DNA of 64,000 nucleotides. Origin: an uncultured Aquimarina sp. (GTDB lineage Bacteria > Bacteroidota > Bacteroidia > Flavobacteriales > Flavobacteriaceae). Position 1 is the first letter of the stretch; every line of letters begins with the position of its first letter. The stretch lies in NCBI RefSeq assembly GCF_947492965.1, contig NZ_CANLOZ010000003.1:558001-622000 (forward strand), written 5' to 3'. The notes under the pieces are model-generated. The model was not told the DNA's origin. It did not search any database and saw nothing but the letters and a program-made list of their open reading frames with translations. A program made the position numbers and the translations under genes. Positions 18,924-27,609 of this stretch are shown in pieces.

Positions 18924-18966
18924 AAAACTAACAATTGTTAGTTTTGTTATACTATAACGTTATAGT
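18924..18966. promoter_or_regulatory. Tandem TetR-type operators upstream of paaE
   Basis: A perfect 22-bp palindrome (18924-18945) has core ACTAACAATTGTTAGT. A second perfect 16-bp palindrome ACTATAACGTTATAGT follows at 18951-18966. They lie between the TetR gene and the paaE start at 18976. Palindromes of this length beside a TetR gene are typical operators. A degenerate copy occurs at 32396. Confidence 0.75.
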
Positions 18967-18975
18967 GTAGCATGT

Positions 18976-20049
18976 ATGAGTGATTTTTACACAGTTAAAA
19001 TAGCTGAGGTTCAGGAAGAAACAAAAGATTGTACCTCTATTACTTTCGAGATTCCTCAAAAGTTAAAAAACGTCTTTGCCTTCACACAAGGACAATATCT
19101 TACGCTAAAAACTAACATTGATGGAGAAGAAATAAGACGTAGTTATTCCTTATGTTCTAGCCCTGTTGAAGATGTTTGGAAGGTAGCGGTTAAAAGAATA
19201 ACGGGAGGTGTTTTTTCTAATTACGCTTGTGACGTTCTAAAAGCTGGTGATGAATTAGAAGTGCTACCTCCTACAGGTAGTTTTTTTACTCCAGTAGATC
19301 ATAATAGCGCCAAAAATTATATTGTTTTTGCTGGAGGAAGTGGAATAACTCCCATACTTTCTATTATTAAAACACATCTCGCGCTAGAACCTGATTGTAC
19401 GTTTAAGTTGTTTTATTTGAACAGAAATGCGAAATCCATTATCTTTAAAGAAGAGATAGAAGCCTTACGAAATAAATATTTTGGTCGATTAGAGATATTT
19501 TATTTCCTAACTAAAGAGCATAGAGATATTCCATTGCTAAATGGAAGATTTACTTCCGAAAAGTTAGAGGATTTAACTACAAAAGTTTTTGATGTAAATA
19601 ACATAGATGACTGTTTTATTTGTGGTCCTGAAGAAATGATATTTCTAATAAGAGACGAGCTGGTAAAGGCAGGAATGCCTAAAGAAAAAATTCATTATGA
19701 GCTGTTTTTTTCTGGAGGTTCTGAAGAGAATCAGAAAAAGATAGCTGAGGTACTTGATAACAAAGTTGATGGAACTGAAATAACAATTATCGATGGAGGA
19801 AAAGAATTTCACTTTGCCATGGATGATGATTACGATAATATACTAGATGGAGCACTTGCTGCGGGAGCAGATCTTCCTTTTGCTTGTAAAGGAGGTGTTT
19901 GTAGTACCTGTAAATGTAAGGTTGTAGAAGGAAGTGTGGAAATGAAAATTAATTATGCTCTCGAAGAAGATGAGGTAGCCAAAGGTTTGGTACTTTCTTG
20001 TCAAGCTGTTCCTACTGCCGAAAGAGTGGTAGTAGATTTTGATGTTTAA
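18976..20049 (+). CDS. paaE: Phenylacetyl-CoA 1,2-epoxidase reductase subunit PaaE
   Basis: 357 residues. The N-terminal ferredoxin-reductase part has the FAD motif RRSYSLCS (about residue 55-62) and the NAD(P)H-binding VFAGGSGITPILS (~115). The C-terminal 2Fe-2S ferredoxin domain has CKGGVCSTCKC near residues 303-313 and the last ligand in LSCQA (~341). It passes electrons from NADPH to the PaaABC oxygenase that epoxidises phenylacetyl-CoA in the cytoplasm. It is the first gene of the paa cluster here, before paaA, a gene order different from the paaABCDE order of E. coli. The palindromes just upstream suggest TetR control of the entire run. Confidence 0.93.
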   Translation: MSDFYTVKIAEVQEETKDCTSITFEIPQKLKNVFAFTQGQYLTLKTNIDGEEIRRSYSLCSSPVEDVWKVAVKRITGGVFSNYACDVLKAGDELEVLPPTGSFFTPVDHNSAKNYIVFAGGSGITPILSIIKTHLALEPDCTFKLFYLNRNAKSIIFKEEIEALRNKYFGRLEIFYFLTKEHRDIPLLNGRFTSEKLEDLTTKVFDVNNIDDCFICGPEEMIFLIRDELVKAGMPKEKIHYELFFSGGSEENQKKIAEVLDNKVDGTEITIIDGGKEFHFAMDDDYDNILDGALAAGADLPFACKGGVCSTCKCKVVEGSVEMKINYALEEDEVAKGLVLSCQAVPTAERVVVDFDV

Positions 20050-20057
20050 CATTCTTA

Positions 20058-20089
20058 ATGACTCGCTTCGTTGCTAGGATTTGAGTCAT
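20058..20089. repeat. Short inverted repeat between paaE and paaA
   Basis: ATGACTC (20058-20064) and GAGTCAT (20083-20089) flank CGCTTCGTTGC-like DNA, a word also seen at about 27466-27476 after paaJ. Probably a dispersed REP-like unit. Confidence 0.4.
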
Positions 20090-20105
20090 AATAAAAACTA
20101 TTGTT

Positions 20106-21062
20106 ATGAGTGAAAAAGAAATAAAAAATCTAGAAGAAATCTTTGAACAAAAGATTGCCAGAGATGAAAAGATTGAGCCAAAGGATTGGATGCCGGAAAA
20201 ATATAGAAAGACTCATATTCGTCAGATATCTCAGCATGCACATTCTGAGATCGTAGGAATGTTACCAGAAGGTAATTGGATTACAAGAGCACCTTCTCTA
20301 AGACGAAAAGTAGCGTTATTAGCAAAAGTACAAGATGAGGCAGGACATGGACTATACTTATATAGTGCTTGTGAAACCCTAGGTATTTCTAGAGACGAAT
20401 TATATAATCAATTACATACAGGAAAAGCTAAATATTCGAGTATCTTCAACTATCCAACAATAACTTGGGCAGATATTGGAGCTATTGGTTGGTTAGTAGA
20501 TGGTGCGGCTATTATTAATCAGGTACCATTATGCAGTACTTCTTACGGTCCTTATGCAAGAGCTATGATCAGAGTATGTAAAGAGGAGAGTTTCCACCAA
20601 AGACAAGGTTTTGAAATTATGATGACTTTAGCTAATGGAACTCCAGAACAGAAAGAAATGGCACAGGACGCTTTAAATCGCTGGTGGTGGCCATCTTTGA
20701 TGATGTTAGGTCCTACAGATGCCGAGTCAGTGCATACAGCACAATCTATGAAATGGAAGCTAAAACGTAAAACGAACGACGAATTACGTCAGCAGTTTAT
20801 TGATCAAACAGTGCCGCAAGCTGATTTAATTGGACTAACGGTGCCAGACCCTGATCTAAAATGGAACGAAGAAACTGGTCATTATGATTTTGGAGAAATT
20901 GATTGGGAAGAATTCTGGCAAGTTGTCAAAGGACATGGTCCTTGTAATAAAGAGCGTATGAACGCTAGAGTAAATGCTTGGGAAAAAGGAGAATGGGTAA
21001 GAGATGCAGCTATGGCCTATGCAAAGAAACAAGAAGATAAAAAGCTGAGAGAAGCAATCTAA
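20106..21062 (+). CDS. paaA: Phenylacetyl-CoA epoxidase catalytic subunit PaaA
   Basis: 318 residues, the usual length. The di-iron carboxylate motifs are visible as [12 protein letters not shown] (ExxH near residues 79-82) and [12 protein letters not shown] (ExxH near 160-164). [14 protein letters not shown] and [15 protein letters not shown] segments are typical of PaaA. With PaaC as structural partner and PaaB as bridge, it inserts one oxygen atom into the aromatic ring of phenylacetyl-CoA, making the 1,2-epoxide. Followed by paaB after 10 bp. Confidence 0.95.
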   Translation: MSEKEIKNLEEIFEQKIARDEKIEPKDWMPEKYRKTHIRQISQHAHSEIVGMLPEGNWITRAPSLRRKVALLAKVQDEAGHGLYLYSACETLGISRDELYNQLHTGKAKYSSIFNYPTITWADIGAIGWLVDGAAIINQVPLCSTSYGPYARAMIRVCKEESFHQRQGFEIMMTLANGTPEQKEMAQDALNRWWWPSLMMLGPTDAESVHTAQSMKWKLKRKTNDELRQQFIDQTVPQADLIGLTVPDPDLKWNEETGHYDFGEIDWEEFWQVVKGHGPCNKERMNARVNAWEKGEWVRDAAMAYAKKQEDKKLREAI

Positions 21063-21072
21063 AATATAAGAA

Positions 21073-21357
21073 ATGAAAAATAATTGGCCACTTTGGGAAG
21101 TGTTTGTTAGAAGTAAAAACGGCTTAGAACATAGACATTTTGGAAGCTTGCATGCTGCAGATGCAGAAATGGCTTTAGAAAATGCCAGAGATGTATACAC
21201 CAGGAGAAGTGAAGGAGTTAGTATATGGGTTGTGGAGTCAAAGAATATTACAGCTTCAAATCCCGATAATAATGGAGAACTTTTTGAACCCGCGCAGGAT
21301 AAAATATACAGACATCCAACGTTTTATGATCTACCTGATGAGGTAAAGCATATGTAA
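21073..21357 (+). CDS. paaB: Phenylacetyl-CoA epoxidase subunit PaaB
   Basis: 94 residues, the family's normal size. WPLWEVFVRSKNGLEHRHFGSLHA at the N-terminus, followed by A..ALENARDVYTRRSEG, is the standard PaaB signature. PaaB bridges the PaaAC heterodimers into the active assembly. It sits 10 bp after paaA and 73 bp before paaC, with a REP-like hairpin in that gap. Confidence 0.95.
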   Translation: MKNNWPLWEVFVRSKNGLEHRHFGSLHAADAEMALENARDVYTRRSEGVSIWVVESKNITASNPDNNGELFEPAQDKIYRHPTFYDLPDEVKHM

Positions 21358-21404
21358 TTCTTCTATAAAAGGAAGTTTTTAGGTAAACTAAAAGTTAATT
21401 AAAA

Positions 21405-21430
21405 GATACCCGCTTTGGCGGGACAGTATC
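21405..21430 (+). repeat. REP-like hairpin directly before paaC start
   Basis: GATAC-CCGC-tttg-GCGG-gaca-GTATC forms a stem ending at the base before the paaC ATG at 21431. GC-rich against an AT-rich background. Related CCCGC/GCGGG units occur before 30160. Confidence 0.55.
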
Positions 21431-22186
21431 ATGAAAAACGAAAATTTAGTCCAATATATATATGGTATAGCTGATAACGCCTTGATCTTAGGACAACGCT
21501 TATCAGAACTATGCGGTCATGGTCCTAGTTTAGAAACTGATATTGCAGGTACTAATATGGCTCTTGATCTTTTAGGTCAAACACGCAGTTATTATCAATA
21601 TGTAGCCAGCCTAGTAGGTGAAGGAAAAACGGAAGATGATATAGCTTTTCTAAGAACAGAAAGACAATATAAAAATGTACTGTTAGTGGAACAACCTAAT
21701 AGACATTTTGGATATGTAATCGCAAGACAATTTCTATTCGATGTTTTTCACCTTTTACTACTTCAGGAATTGCAACGAAGCGAAGATGAAACCTTAGCAG
21801 CAATTGCTAAAAAAGGGATCAAGGAAGTAAGCTATCATAGAAGATTTTCCTCTGATTGGATAAAAAGATTGGGTGATGGAACAGAAGAAAGTCATCAAAA
21901 AGTTCAAGAAGCGATTAATGATTTATGGAGATTCACAGATGAATTATTCCATATGACAGAGAATGATATGATAGTTGCCGATGAAGGAGTAGGAATAGAC
22001 GTGAAACAACTAAGAGAGGATTATTATAGGATTGTAAAAGAAGTTCTCGAAGAAGCGACCTTAACAGTTCCTGAAATAAAATATTTTCAAAAAGGAGGCA
22101 AGCAAGGAATTCATGGTGAGCATATGGGGTATTTGTTATCCGATTTGCAATATATGCAGAGAACTTACCCTAACATGAAGTGGTAA
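21431..22186 (+). CDS. paaC: Phenylacetyl-CoA epoxidase structural subunit PaaC
   Basis: 251 residues, all-helical ferritin-like fold. N-terminal YIYGIADNALILGQRLSELCGHGP and TNMALDLLGQTRSYYQY match PaaC, and QGIHGEHMGYLLSDLQYMQRTYPNMKW is its conserved C-terminus. PaaC pairs with PaaA but lacks a full catalytic iron site. The start codon follows immediately on a hairpin, which could tune translation relative to paaAB. Confidence 0.95.
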   Translation: MKNENLVQYIYGIADNALILGQRLSELCGHGPSLETDIAGTNMALDLLGQTRSYYQYVASLVGEGKTEDDIAFLRTERQYKNVLLVEQPNRHFGYVIARQFLFDVFHLLLLQELQRSEDETLAAIAKKGIKEVSYHRRFSSDWIKRLGDGTEESHQKVQEAINDLWRFTDELFHMTENDMIVADEGVGIDVKQLREDYYRIVKEVLEEATLTVPEIKYFQKGGKQGIHGEHMGYLLSDLQYMQRTYPNMKW

Positions 22187-22250
22187 GGAATGTTTTTAAG
22201 TGTGAAAGAAAACCAATAGATTCTCATCTTTAATATAAAACAAGTATACA

Positions 22251-22754
22251 TTGACTATAGAATTGCAACCTCATATCGATCCAAAACTGATTCCAATTCT
22301 GGAAAAGGTTCACGATCCTGAAATTCCCGTGTTGGGAATTTTAGATATGGGTGTAGTTCGTTCCGCAATAATGAAAGACAATGTAGCTCAAATTAAAATT
22401 ACTCCAACATATAGTGGATGTCCAGCGATGGATGTTATTGGTGATGATATTGTAAGCGCATTTGCTGAAGAAAACATTACAGCCAAGGTGCAATTAGTAC
22501 TTTCGCCAGCTTGGACTACCGATTGGATAACTCCAAACGGAAGGAAAGCATTAGAGGAGTATGGTGTAGCAGCTCCACTAGGAGAAGAAGCTGATAAGGC
22601 TGTTTTATTAGAAGGAAAGAGGATTGTAAAATGCACCAATTGTGGTTCTACAAATACGAAAATGATCAGTCAATTTGGTTCTACAGCATGCAAAGCATTG
22701 TTTCAATGCGAAGATTGTCTAGAACCATTTGATTATTTTAAATGCTTAAAATGA
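22251..22754 (+). CDS. paaD: PaaD, iron-sulfur/epoxidase maturation protein
   Basis: 167 residues, using a TTG start at 22251; the frame has a stop close upstream and no ATG before it. The N-terminal MIP18/DUF59 domain has HDPEIPVLGILDMGVVR and the conserved TPTYSGCPAMDVI with its Cys. The C-terminal zinc-ribbon part has CTNCGS and CEDC pairs (about residues 127-155), typical of PaaD. It is thought to help mature the iron centres of the PaaABCE oxygenase. It ends one base before the VOC gene. Confidence 0.92.
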   Translation: MTIELQPHIDPKLIPILEKVHDPEIPVLGILDMGVVRSAIMKDNVAQIKITPTYSGCPAMDVIGDDIVSAFAEENITAKVQLVLSPAWTTDWITPNGRKALEEYGVAAPLGEEADKAVLLEGKRIVKCTNCGSTNTKMISQFGSTACKALFQCEDCLEPFDYFKCLK

Positions 22755-23123
22755 ATGTTAGGACTTAGAACTACAATATACAAAGTAAGCGATCTTGAAA
22801 AAGCCAAAAAATGGTATACAAAGGCTTTTGAAGTTGCACCTTATTTTGATGAACCTTACTATGTGGGGTTTAATGTTGGTGGCTTCGAATTAGGTCTACA
22901 ACAAGAAGAAGAAACTCCTGCAAAAAAAACTGAAAATGTGCTATCCTATTGGGGAGTTAGTGATGTTGAAAAAGAATTTCAAAGACTTATTGATTTAGGA
23001 GCTATATCTCATGAAAAACCAACTAATGTAGGAGGAGAACTCATGGTGGCAACAGTGAAATGTCCTTGGGATAATGTTATCGGAATTATTTATAACCCAT
23101 ACTTTAAAATAGAAACACAATAA
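22755..23123 (+). CDS. VOC-family (glyoxalase-like) protein in paa cluster
   Basis: 122 residues starting directly after the paaD stop. MLGLRTTIYKVSDLEKAKKWYTKAF and the repeated beta-alpha-beta-beta-beta pattern through VATVKCPWDNVIGIIYNPY mark the vicinal oxygen chelate fold. The spacing implies translation coupled to paaD. VOC proteins bind metals and act as isomerases, dioxygenases or resistance proteins; a housekeeping role on a reactive paa intermediate is possible but not shown. Confidence 0.8.
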   Translation: MLGLRTTIYKVSDLEKAKKWYTKAFEVAPYFDEPYYVGFNVGGFELGLQQEEETPAKKTENVLSYWGVSDVEKEFQRLIDLGAISHEKPTNVGGELMVATVKCPWDNVIGIIYNPYFKIETQ

Positions 23124-23180
23124 TCAAAAAAATAATCCTTAAAAATTTTTCTTCTTGAAAAAAATTAGGATACATAGTTT

Positions 23181-23960
23181 ATGAGCTCAATACAAATAAA
23201 AATAGAAAACGGAGTTGCCTGGATTACCTTAAACCGTCCAGAAACATTTAATAGTTTTAATAGAGAAATGGCACTTTCACTTCAAAGTACACTAGATGAT
23301 TGTGAAAGTAATAATGAGGTAAGAGCTATTGTGTTAACTGGTAATGGAAAAGCATTTTGTGCAGGACAAGATTTAAATGAAGTTACATCTCCAGAACTAA
23401 ATCCTGGTTTTAGAAAAATTCTAGAAGAACATTACAATCCTATTGTTCAACGTATCCGAAAAATTGAAAAACCTATCATAGCTGGAGTCAATGGAGTTGC
23501 TGCGGGAGCTGGAGCAAACATTGCTTTAGCTTGCGATATTGTTATTGGGTCAGAGGCATCAAGTTTTATTCAGGCATTTAGTAAAATAGGGTTGATCCCA
23601 GATAGCGCTGGAACATTCTTTTTACCAAGACTTATTGGTTTTCAAAAAGCGTCAGCATTAATGATGCTGGGAGATAAGGTTTCAGCCAATGAAGCAGAAT
23701 CCTTAGGTATGGTTTACAAAGTAGTCCCGATAGAAAGTTTCATTGAAGAAGTTGGGAAAATAGCAAATAAGATGGCTATGATGCCAACAAAAGCTTTAGG
23801 GTTGACAAAAAGATTACTGAATCAATCTATGGTTAATAATTTAGATCAACAACTCTCATTAGAGTCAGATCTTCAAATAGAAGCTGCTGAGACCGAAGAT
23901 TATTCAGAAGGTGTTAATGCCTTTATAGAAAAAAGAAAACCTGTTTTTAAAGGAAAGTAA
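23181..23960 (+). CDS. paaG: 2-(1,2-epoxy-1,2-dihydrophenyl)acetyl-CoA isomerase PaaG
   Basis: 259 residues, crotonase fold. NRPETFNSFNREM, the oxyanion-hole segments GKAFCAGQDLNE and GVNGVAAGAGANIALACDIVI, FSKIGLIPDSAGTFFLPRL and the C-terminal EGVNAFIEKRKPVFKGK all follow the E. coli PaaG pattern, which I recognise rather than PaaF. It turns the ring epoxide into the oxepin-CoA. It abuts paaH, whose ATG follows the stop directly. Confidence 0.92.
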   Translation: MSSIQIKIENGVAWITLNRPETFNSFNREMALSLQSTLDDCESNNEVRAIVLTGNGKAFCAGQDLNEVTSPELNPGFRKILEEHYNPIVQRIRKIEKPIIAGVNGVAAGAGANIALACDIVIGSEASSFIQAFSKIGLIPDSAGTFFLPRLIGFQKASALMMLGDKVSANEAESLGMVYKVVPIESFIEEVGKIANKMAMMPTKALGLTKRLLNQSMVNNLDQQLSLESDLQIEAAETEDYSEGVNAFIEKRKPVFKGK

Positions 23961-25187
23961 ATGATAGTAGGTATTATAGGATCAGGAACAATGGGTAGCG
24001 GTATTGCACAAGTGGCAGCCACAGCTGGTAATACTGTAAAAGTATTTGATACTAGAAAAGAAGCACTGGAGAAAAGTAAACTCGCTTTAGAAAAAATATT
24101 ATCACGTCTCATAGTAAAGGGAAGAATAACAGAAGCTGATAAAGATCGTATTCAAGGTAATATTCAGTATGTCGATTCCTTAAAAAATTTGGATAATACC
24201 GATTTGGTAATCGAAGCTATTGTAGAGGACTTAGATATTAAACAGAAGGTTTTTTCTGAACTAGAATCATATGTTTCAGAAAATACCATTATTGCTTCGA
24301 ATACATCTTCTTTATCAATTGCATCTATTGCCGCTTCATTACAAAAGCCAGAAAGATGTATAGGAATTCACTTTTTTAATCCGGCACCATTAATGAAGCT
24401 GGTCGAAGTTATTCCAGCAGTACAGACTTCAGGAGGTGTTACTCAAAAAGTTATAGAAATTATTTCTAACTGGAAAAAGGTAGTTGCATTAGCAAAAGAT
24501 ACTCCTGGATTTATAGTGAATCGAGTAGCTAGACCCTTTTACGGTGAGTCACTGCGAATTTTTGAAGAAGGTTTAGCAGATATAAGTACTATTGATAAAA
24601 GTTTAAAAGAGTTAGGAGGTTTCAGAATGGGCCCCTTCGAATTGATGGATTTTATTGGTAATGATGTCAATTATACAGTAACTGAAACCGTGTTTACGGC
24701 CTTTTATTATGATCCGAGATACAAACCATCTTTTACACAAAAAAGACTGTCCGAAGCAGGATATTTGGGTAGAAAATCTGGAAAAGGATACTACAATTAT
24801 AATGATGAGGGGAAAATAGATTCACAAAATATAGTAAGTCCTAAAAGCTCAAGTAAAGTGGAGAAATTATCCAAAGAAGAACTTCCACAATATATTTTCA
24901 ACCGAGTATTGGTGATGTTGATTAATGAAGCTGCAGATGCATTGTTTTGGAATGTTGCTTCAGCAGAAGATATAGATAATGCTATGACCAAAGGAGTAAA
25001 TTATCCTAAAGGTTTATTGGCATGGGCAGATCAAAAAGGTATAGATTGGTGTGTAAATAAACTAGATAAGCTCTATAACGAATATCATGAAGATCGATAT
25101 AGATGTAGTCCATTACTTAGAAAAATGGATAGAGAAAATAGAACCTTTTTTGCGAAACAAGAACACGCAGTAGATAGTAATAATTGA
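23961..25187 (+). CDS. paaH: 3-hydroxyadipyl-CoA dehydrogenase PaaH
   Basis: 408 residues. N-terminal NAD-binding Rossmann motif IIGSGTMGSGIAQ, then SNTSSLSI and HFFNPAPLMKLVEV with the catalytic His, and KDTPGFIVNRVARPFYGE before the C-terminal 3HCDH domain. It oxidises 3-hydroxyadipyl-CoA to 3-oxoadipyl-CoA. Shorter than the E. coli protein (~475 aa) but normal for Bacteroidota. No gap to paaG, 25 bp to paaI. Confidence 0.93.
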   Translation: MIVGIIGSGTMGSGIAQVAATAGNTVKVFDTRKEALEKSKLALEKILSRLIVKGRITEADKDRIQGNIQYVDSLKNLDNTDLVIEAIVEDLDIKQKVFSELESYVSENTIIASNTSSLSIASIAASLQKPERCIGIHFFNPAPLMKLVEVIPAVQTSGGVTQKVIEIISNWKKVVALAKDTPGFIVNRVARPFYGESLRIFEEGLADISTIDKSLKELGGFRMGPFELMDFIGNDVNYTVTETVFTAFYYDPRYKPSFTQKRLSEAGYLGRKSGKGYYNYNDEGKIDSQNIVSPKSSSKVEKLSKEELPQYIFNRVLVMLINEAADALFWNVASAEDIDNAMTKGVNYPKGLLAWADQKGIDWCVNKLDKLYNEYHEDRYRCSPLLRKMDRENRTFFAKQEHAVDSNN

Positions 25188-25212
25188 TACTAGTCATAAT
25201 TCAGAATTTACA

Positions 25213-25647
25213 ATGAATAATACCACAAATTCCCGCATACTTAAAAACTCTCAGACTATTCCTGAAAAAATGCTAAGCATTGATCCGTTTAGTCAATGGT
25301 TAGGTATCGAAGTTTTAGAAGTAGAAAAAGGTAGATGCAAAGTAGGAATGACGGTTAGAAAAGAAATGTTGAATAGTATGGGTAAAGCCCACGGAGGCAT
25401 ATCCTATAGTTTAGCAGATACAGCTTTCGGTTTTTCCGCCAATACTCATGGTAAGCACGCTGTCTCTATAGAAACATCTATCAATCATATCGAAGCTCTA
25501 GAAGAAGGAGATTACCTAACTGCAGAAGCTGTTACCGATATAGCAAAAACAAAAGTTGGGTTTAATATCGTAGAGGTAAAAAGAGGAGAACAAATTGTAG
25601 CGCTTTTTAAAGGAGTTGTTTACAGAACAAATAAAAACTGGGAATAG
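25213..25647 (+). CDS. paaI: PaaI-type hydroxyphenylacetyl-CoA thioesterase
   Basis: 144 residues, hotdog fold: DPFSQWLGIEVLEVEKGRCKVGM, NSMGKAHGGISYSLADTAFGFS with the conserved HGG and Asp, and AVSIETSINH. PaaI removes CoA from dead-end products of the pathway and so saves free CoA. Followed by the lipoprotein gene after a 31-bp gap. Confidence 0.9.
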   Translation: MNNTTNSRILKNSQTIPEKMLSIDPFSQWLGIEVLEVEKGRCKVGMTVRKEMLNSMGKAHGGISYSLADTAFGFSANTHGKHAVSIETSINHIEALEEGDYLTAEAVTDIAKTKVGFNIVEVKRGEQIVALFKGVVYRTNKNWE

Positions 25648-25678
25648 CTTTTTAACTAACTATTATTTATACAAACAA

Positions 25679-26230
25679 ATGAGAGTATTATTAACAACAG
25701 TAATCCTGTTATCATTTCTTTCCTGCGGGAAAGAAACAAAGTCTAAAAAAGAAACACTAGAAGGTACGGAACCAGTTACCACTGAAACTGCAGAACAAAG
25801 ATCCGAAGAGGTAGAAAGTGCTTTGGGAGGGTTGTTTAATGATCAAATTGATATGGAAGTTGATGAATCCGTTTTCGTAATTGATAATGGAACGAATAGA
25901 GCAAATGAAGATATGTCGGCAGGTATCATGAAAATGTTAGCACCACAACCCTATGAAGCGTTTAAAAAGAGAATGATGGAAGAACCCGAAGATCAAAATG
26001 GAGTCACTTCTTTAGGAATAGAAGAAGTGGATTTAGGAGGGAAAACTGTTTTAGTCCAAAAGTCAAAAACCTTGGATGATGCTGGAGGAGAAATGATGAT
26101 GATCATGCATGCTTTTGATGCAGGAGAGAACAAAACGATCATGATTTCTTCCTACTTTATGAAAGAGGAAGAATCCAAATATTTACCGCTAATAGAAAAA
26201 TCAGTACTATCAGCAAAATTGAAAGAATAA
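25679..26230 (+). CDS. Uncharacterised lipoprotein inside paa cluster
   Basis: The frame opens at 25616, overlapping paaI, but ATG 25679 (MRVLLTTVILLSFLSCGKE) gives a clean lipoprotein signal with Cys at about residue 16, so 183 aa is preferred. After a Glu/Thr-rich linker comes a domain with EESFKKRM-like helices and GGEMMMIMHAFDAGENKTIMISSYF strands. Met-rich and acidic. It sits between paaI and paaJ with only 6 bp to the latter, so it is co-expressed with the pathway. No family recognised; an envelope role in aromatic uptake is speculation. Confidence 0.65.
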   Translation: MRVLLTTVILLSFLSCGKETKSKKETLEGTEPVTTETAEQRSEEVESALGGLFNDQIDMEVDESVFVIDNGTNRANEDMSAGIMKMLAPQPYEAFKKRMMEEPEDQNGVTSLGIEEVDLGGKTVLVQKSKTLDDAGGEMMMIMHAFDAGENKTIMISSYFMKEEESKYLPLIEKSVLSAKLKE

Positions 26231-26236
26231 AAAACA

Positions 26237-27445
26237 ATGAAAGAAGCATATATCATAGATGGAGTAAGAACTCCGATCGGTAATTACAAAGGAACGTTAT
26301 CAGCTGTTCGTACGGATGATTTAGGTGCTTTGGTTATTCAAAAACTGGTAGAAAACAATCCTAATATCCCAAAAGAAGCCTATGACGATGTAATTATGGG
26401 ATGTGCTAATCAGGCTGGAGAGGATAATAGGAACGTTGCGAGAATGTGTTCTTTGTTGGCAGGCCTACCTTTTACCGTTCCTGGAGAAACTGTAAATCGT
26501 TTATGTAGTTCTGGATTGTCAGCAATTATTCATGCTAATAGAGCAATTAAAGCAGGAGATGGAGATCTCTTTATCTCTGGAGGAGTAGAAAATATGACTC
26601 GTGGTCCTTATGTAATCGCAAAGCCATCTTCGGCCTTTGGTAATGACTCTAAAATGTATGATTCGAGCTTTGGATGGCGATTCGTGAACCAAAAAATGCA
26701 CGAATTGTATGGTACTGATGGTATGGGGACTACGGCAGAGAACTTGGTGGAGAAATATAATATCTCTCGAGAAGATCAGGATGCATTTGCTTATTGGAGT
26801 CAAATGAAAGCTACAAAAGCAAAAGAATCTGGAAGGTTAGCAAAAGAGATTACGACAGTAGAAATTCCACAACGTAAAAAAGATCCAATCCTGTTTTCTG
26901 AGGATGAGTTTATAAAGCCAACTACAACAAAAGAGGTGCTTGCAAAGCTACGCCCTGCTTTTAAGAAAGAAGGTAGTGTTACTGCGGGTAACTCTTCAGG
27001 TCTTAATGATGGGGCAGCAGCAACCATTATTGCTTCAGAGGATGCAGTAAAGCAATATGGGTTGAGTCCTATTGCAAGAATAGTAAGTTCTGCCGTAGTT
27101 GGAGTGGAGCCGAGAATTATGGGAATAGGCCCTGTACAAGCATCTAATAAGGCGCTAGAAAAAGCAGGGATTACGATGGATGATATTGATATTATAGAAT
27201 TAAACGAGGCTTTCGCTTCACAAGCACTGGCTTGTATAAGAGCATGGGGATTAAAAGATGATGATCCTAGAATTAACCCAAACGGAGGATCTATTGCAAT
27301 AGGTCACCCTCTTGGAGTAACAGGAACTAGAATTGCCTATTCCGCAGCACTCGAATTACAAGAGCAAAATAAACGATATGCCCTTATTACGATGTGTGTA
27401 GGAGTTGGTCAAGGATATGCCTGTGTAATTGAACGAGTGAGTTAG
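26237..27445 (+). CDS. paaJ: 3-oxoadipyl-CoA thiolase
   Basis: 402 residues. Thiolase active site Cys in TVNRLCSSGLSAI (about residue 91), GGVENMTRGPYV, and the C-terminal NPNGGSIAIGHPLGVTGTR His and MCVGVGQGYA Cys. It splits 3-oxoadipyl-CoA to succinyl-CoA and acetyl-CoA, acting twice in the paa route. The AAENMS-like region is altered to GGVENMTRGP, as in the PcaF/PaaJ branch. Confidence 0.93.
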   Translation: MKEAYIIDGVRTPIGNYKGTLSAVRTDDLGALVIQKLVENNPNIPKEAYDDVIMGCANQAGEDNRNVARMCSLLAGLPFTVPGETVNRLCSSGLSAIIHANRAIKAGDGDLFISGGVENMTRGPYVIAKPSSAFGNDSKMYDSSFGWRFVNQKMHELYGTDGMGTTAENLVEKYNISREDQDAFAYWSQMKATKAKESGRLAKEITTVEIPQRKKDPILFSEDEFIKPTTTKEVLAKLRPAFKKEGSVTAGNSSGLNDGAAATIIASEDAVKQYGLSPIARIVSSAVVGVEPRIMGIGPVQASNKALEKAGITMDDIDIIELNEAFASQALACIRAWGLKDDDPRINPNGGSIAIGHPLGVTGTRIAYSAALELQEQNKRYALITMCVGVGQGYACVIERVS

Positions 27446-27510
27446 TCGATGAGTGTTGAGTACACTCGCTTCACTCGCTGTGAGGTTTGAGAATATTAGA
27501 AAAATTGTCA

Positions 27511-27528
27511 TTCCTGCGGAGGCAGGAA
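27511..27528. repeat. REP-like hairpin after paaJ
   Basis: TTCCTGC-ggag-GCAGGAA, preceded by TGTCA. The same TGTCATTCC...GGAATCT frame recurs at 58474-58500 (ATTCCAGC-gaag-GCTGGAAT), so it belongs to a dispersed family. Confidence 0.6.
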
Positions 27529-27609
27529 TCTATATAAGATTAGACTTTTTTGTTTCTTTTTTACATTACACAAAAAGGAAATAAAAAAAGAAAAATAAAA
27601 AGCGAAAGC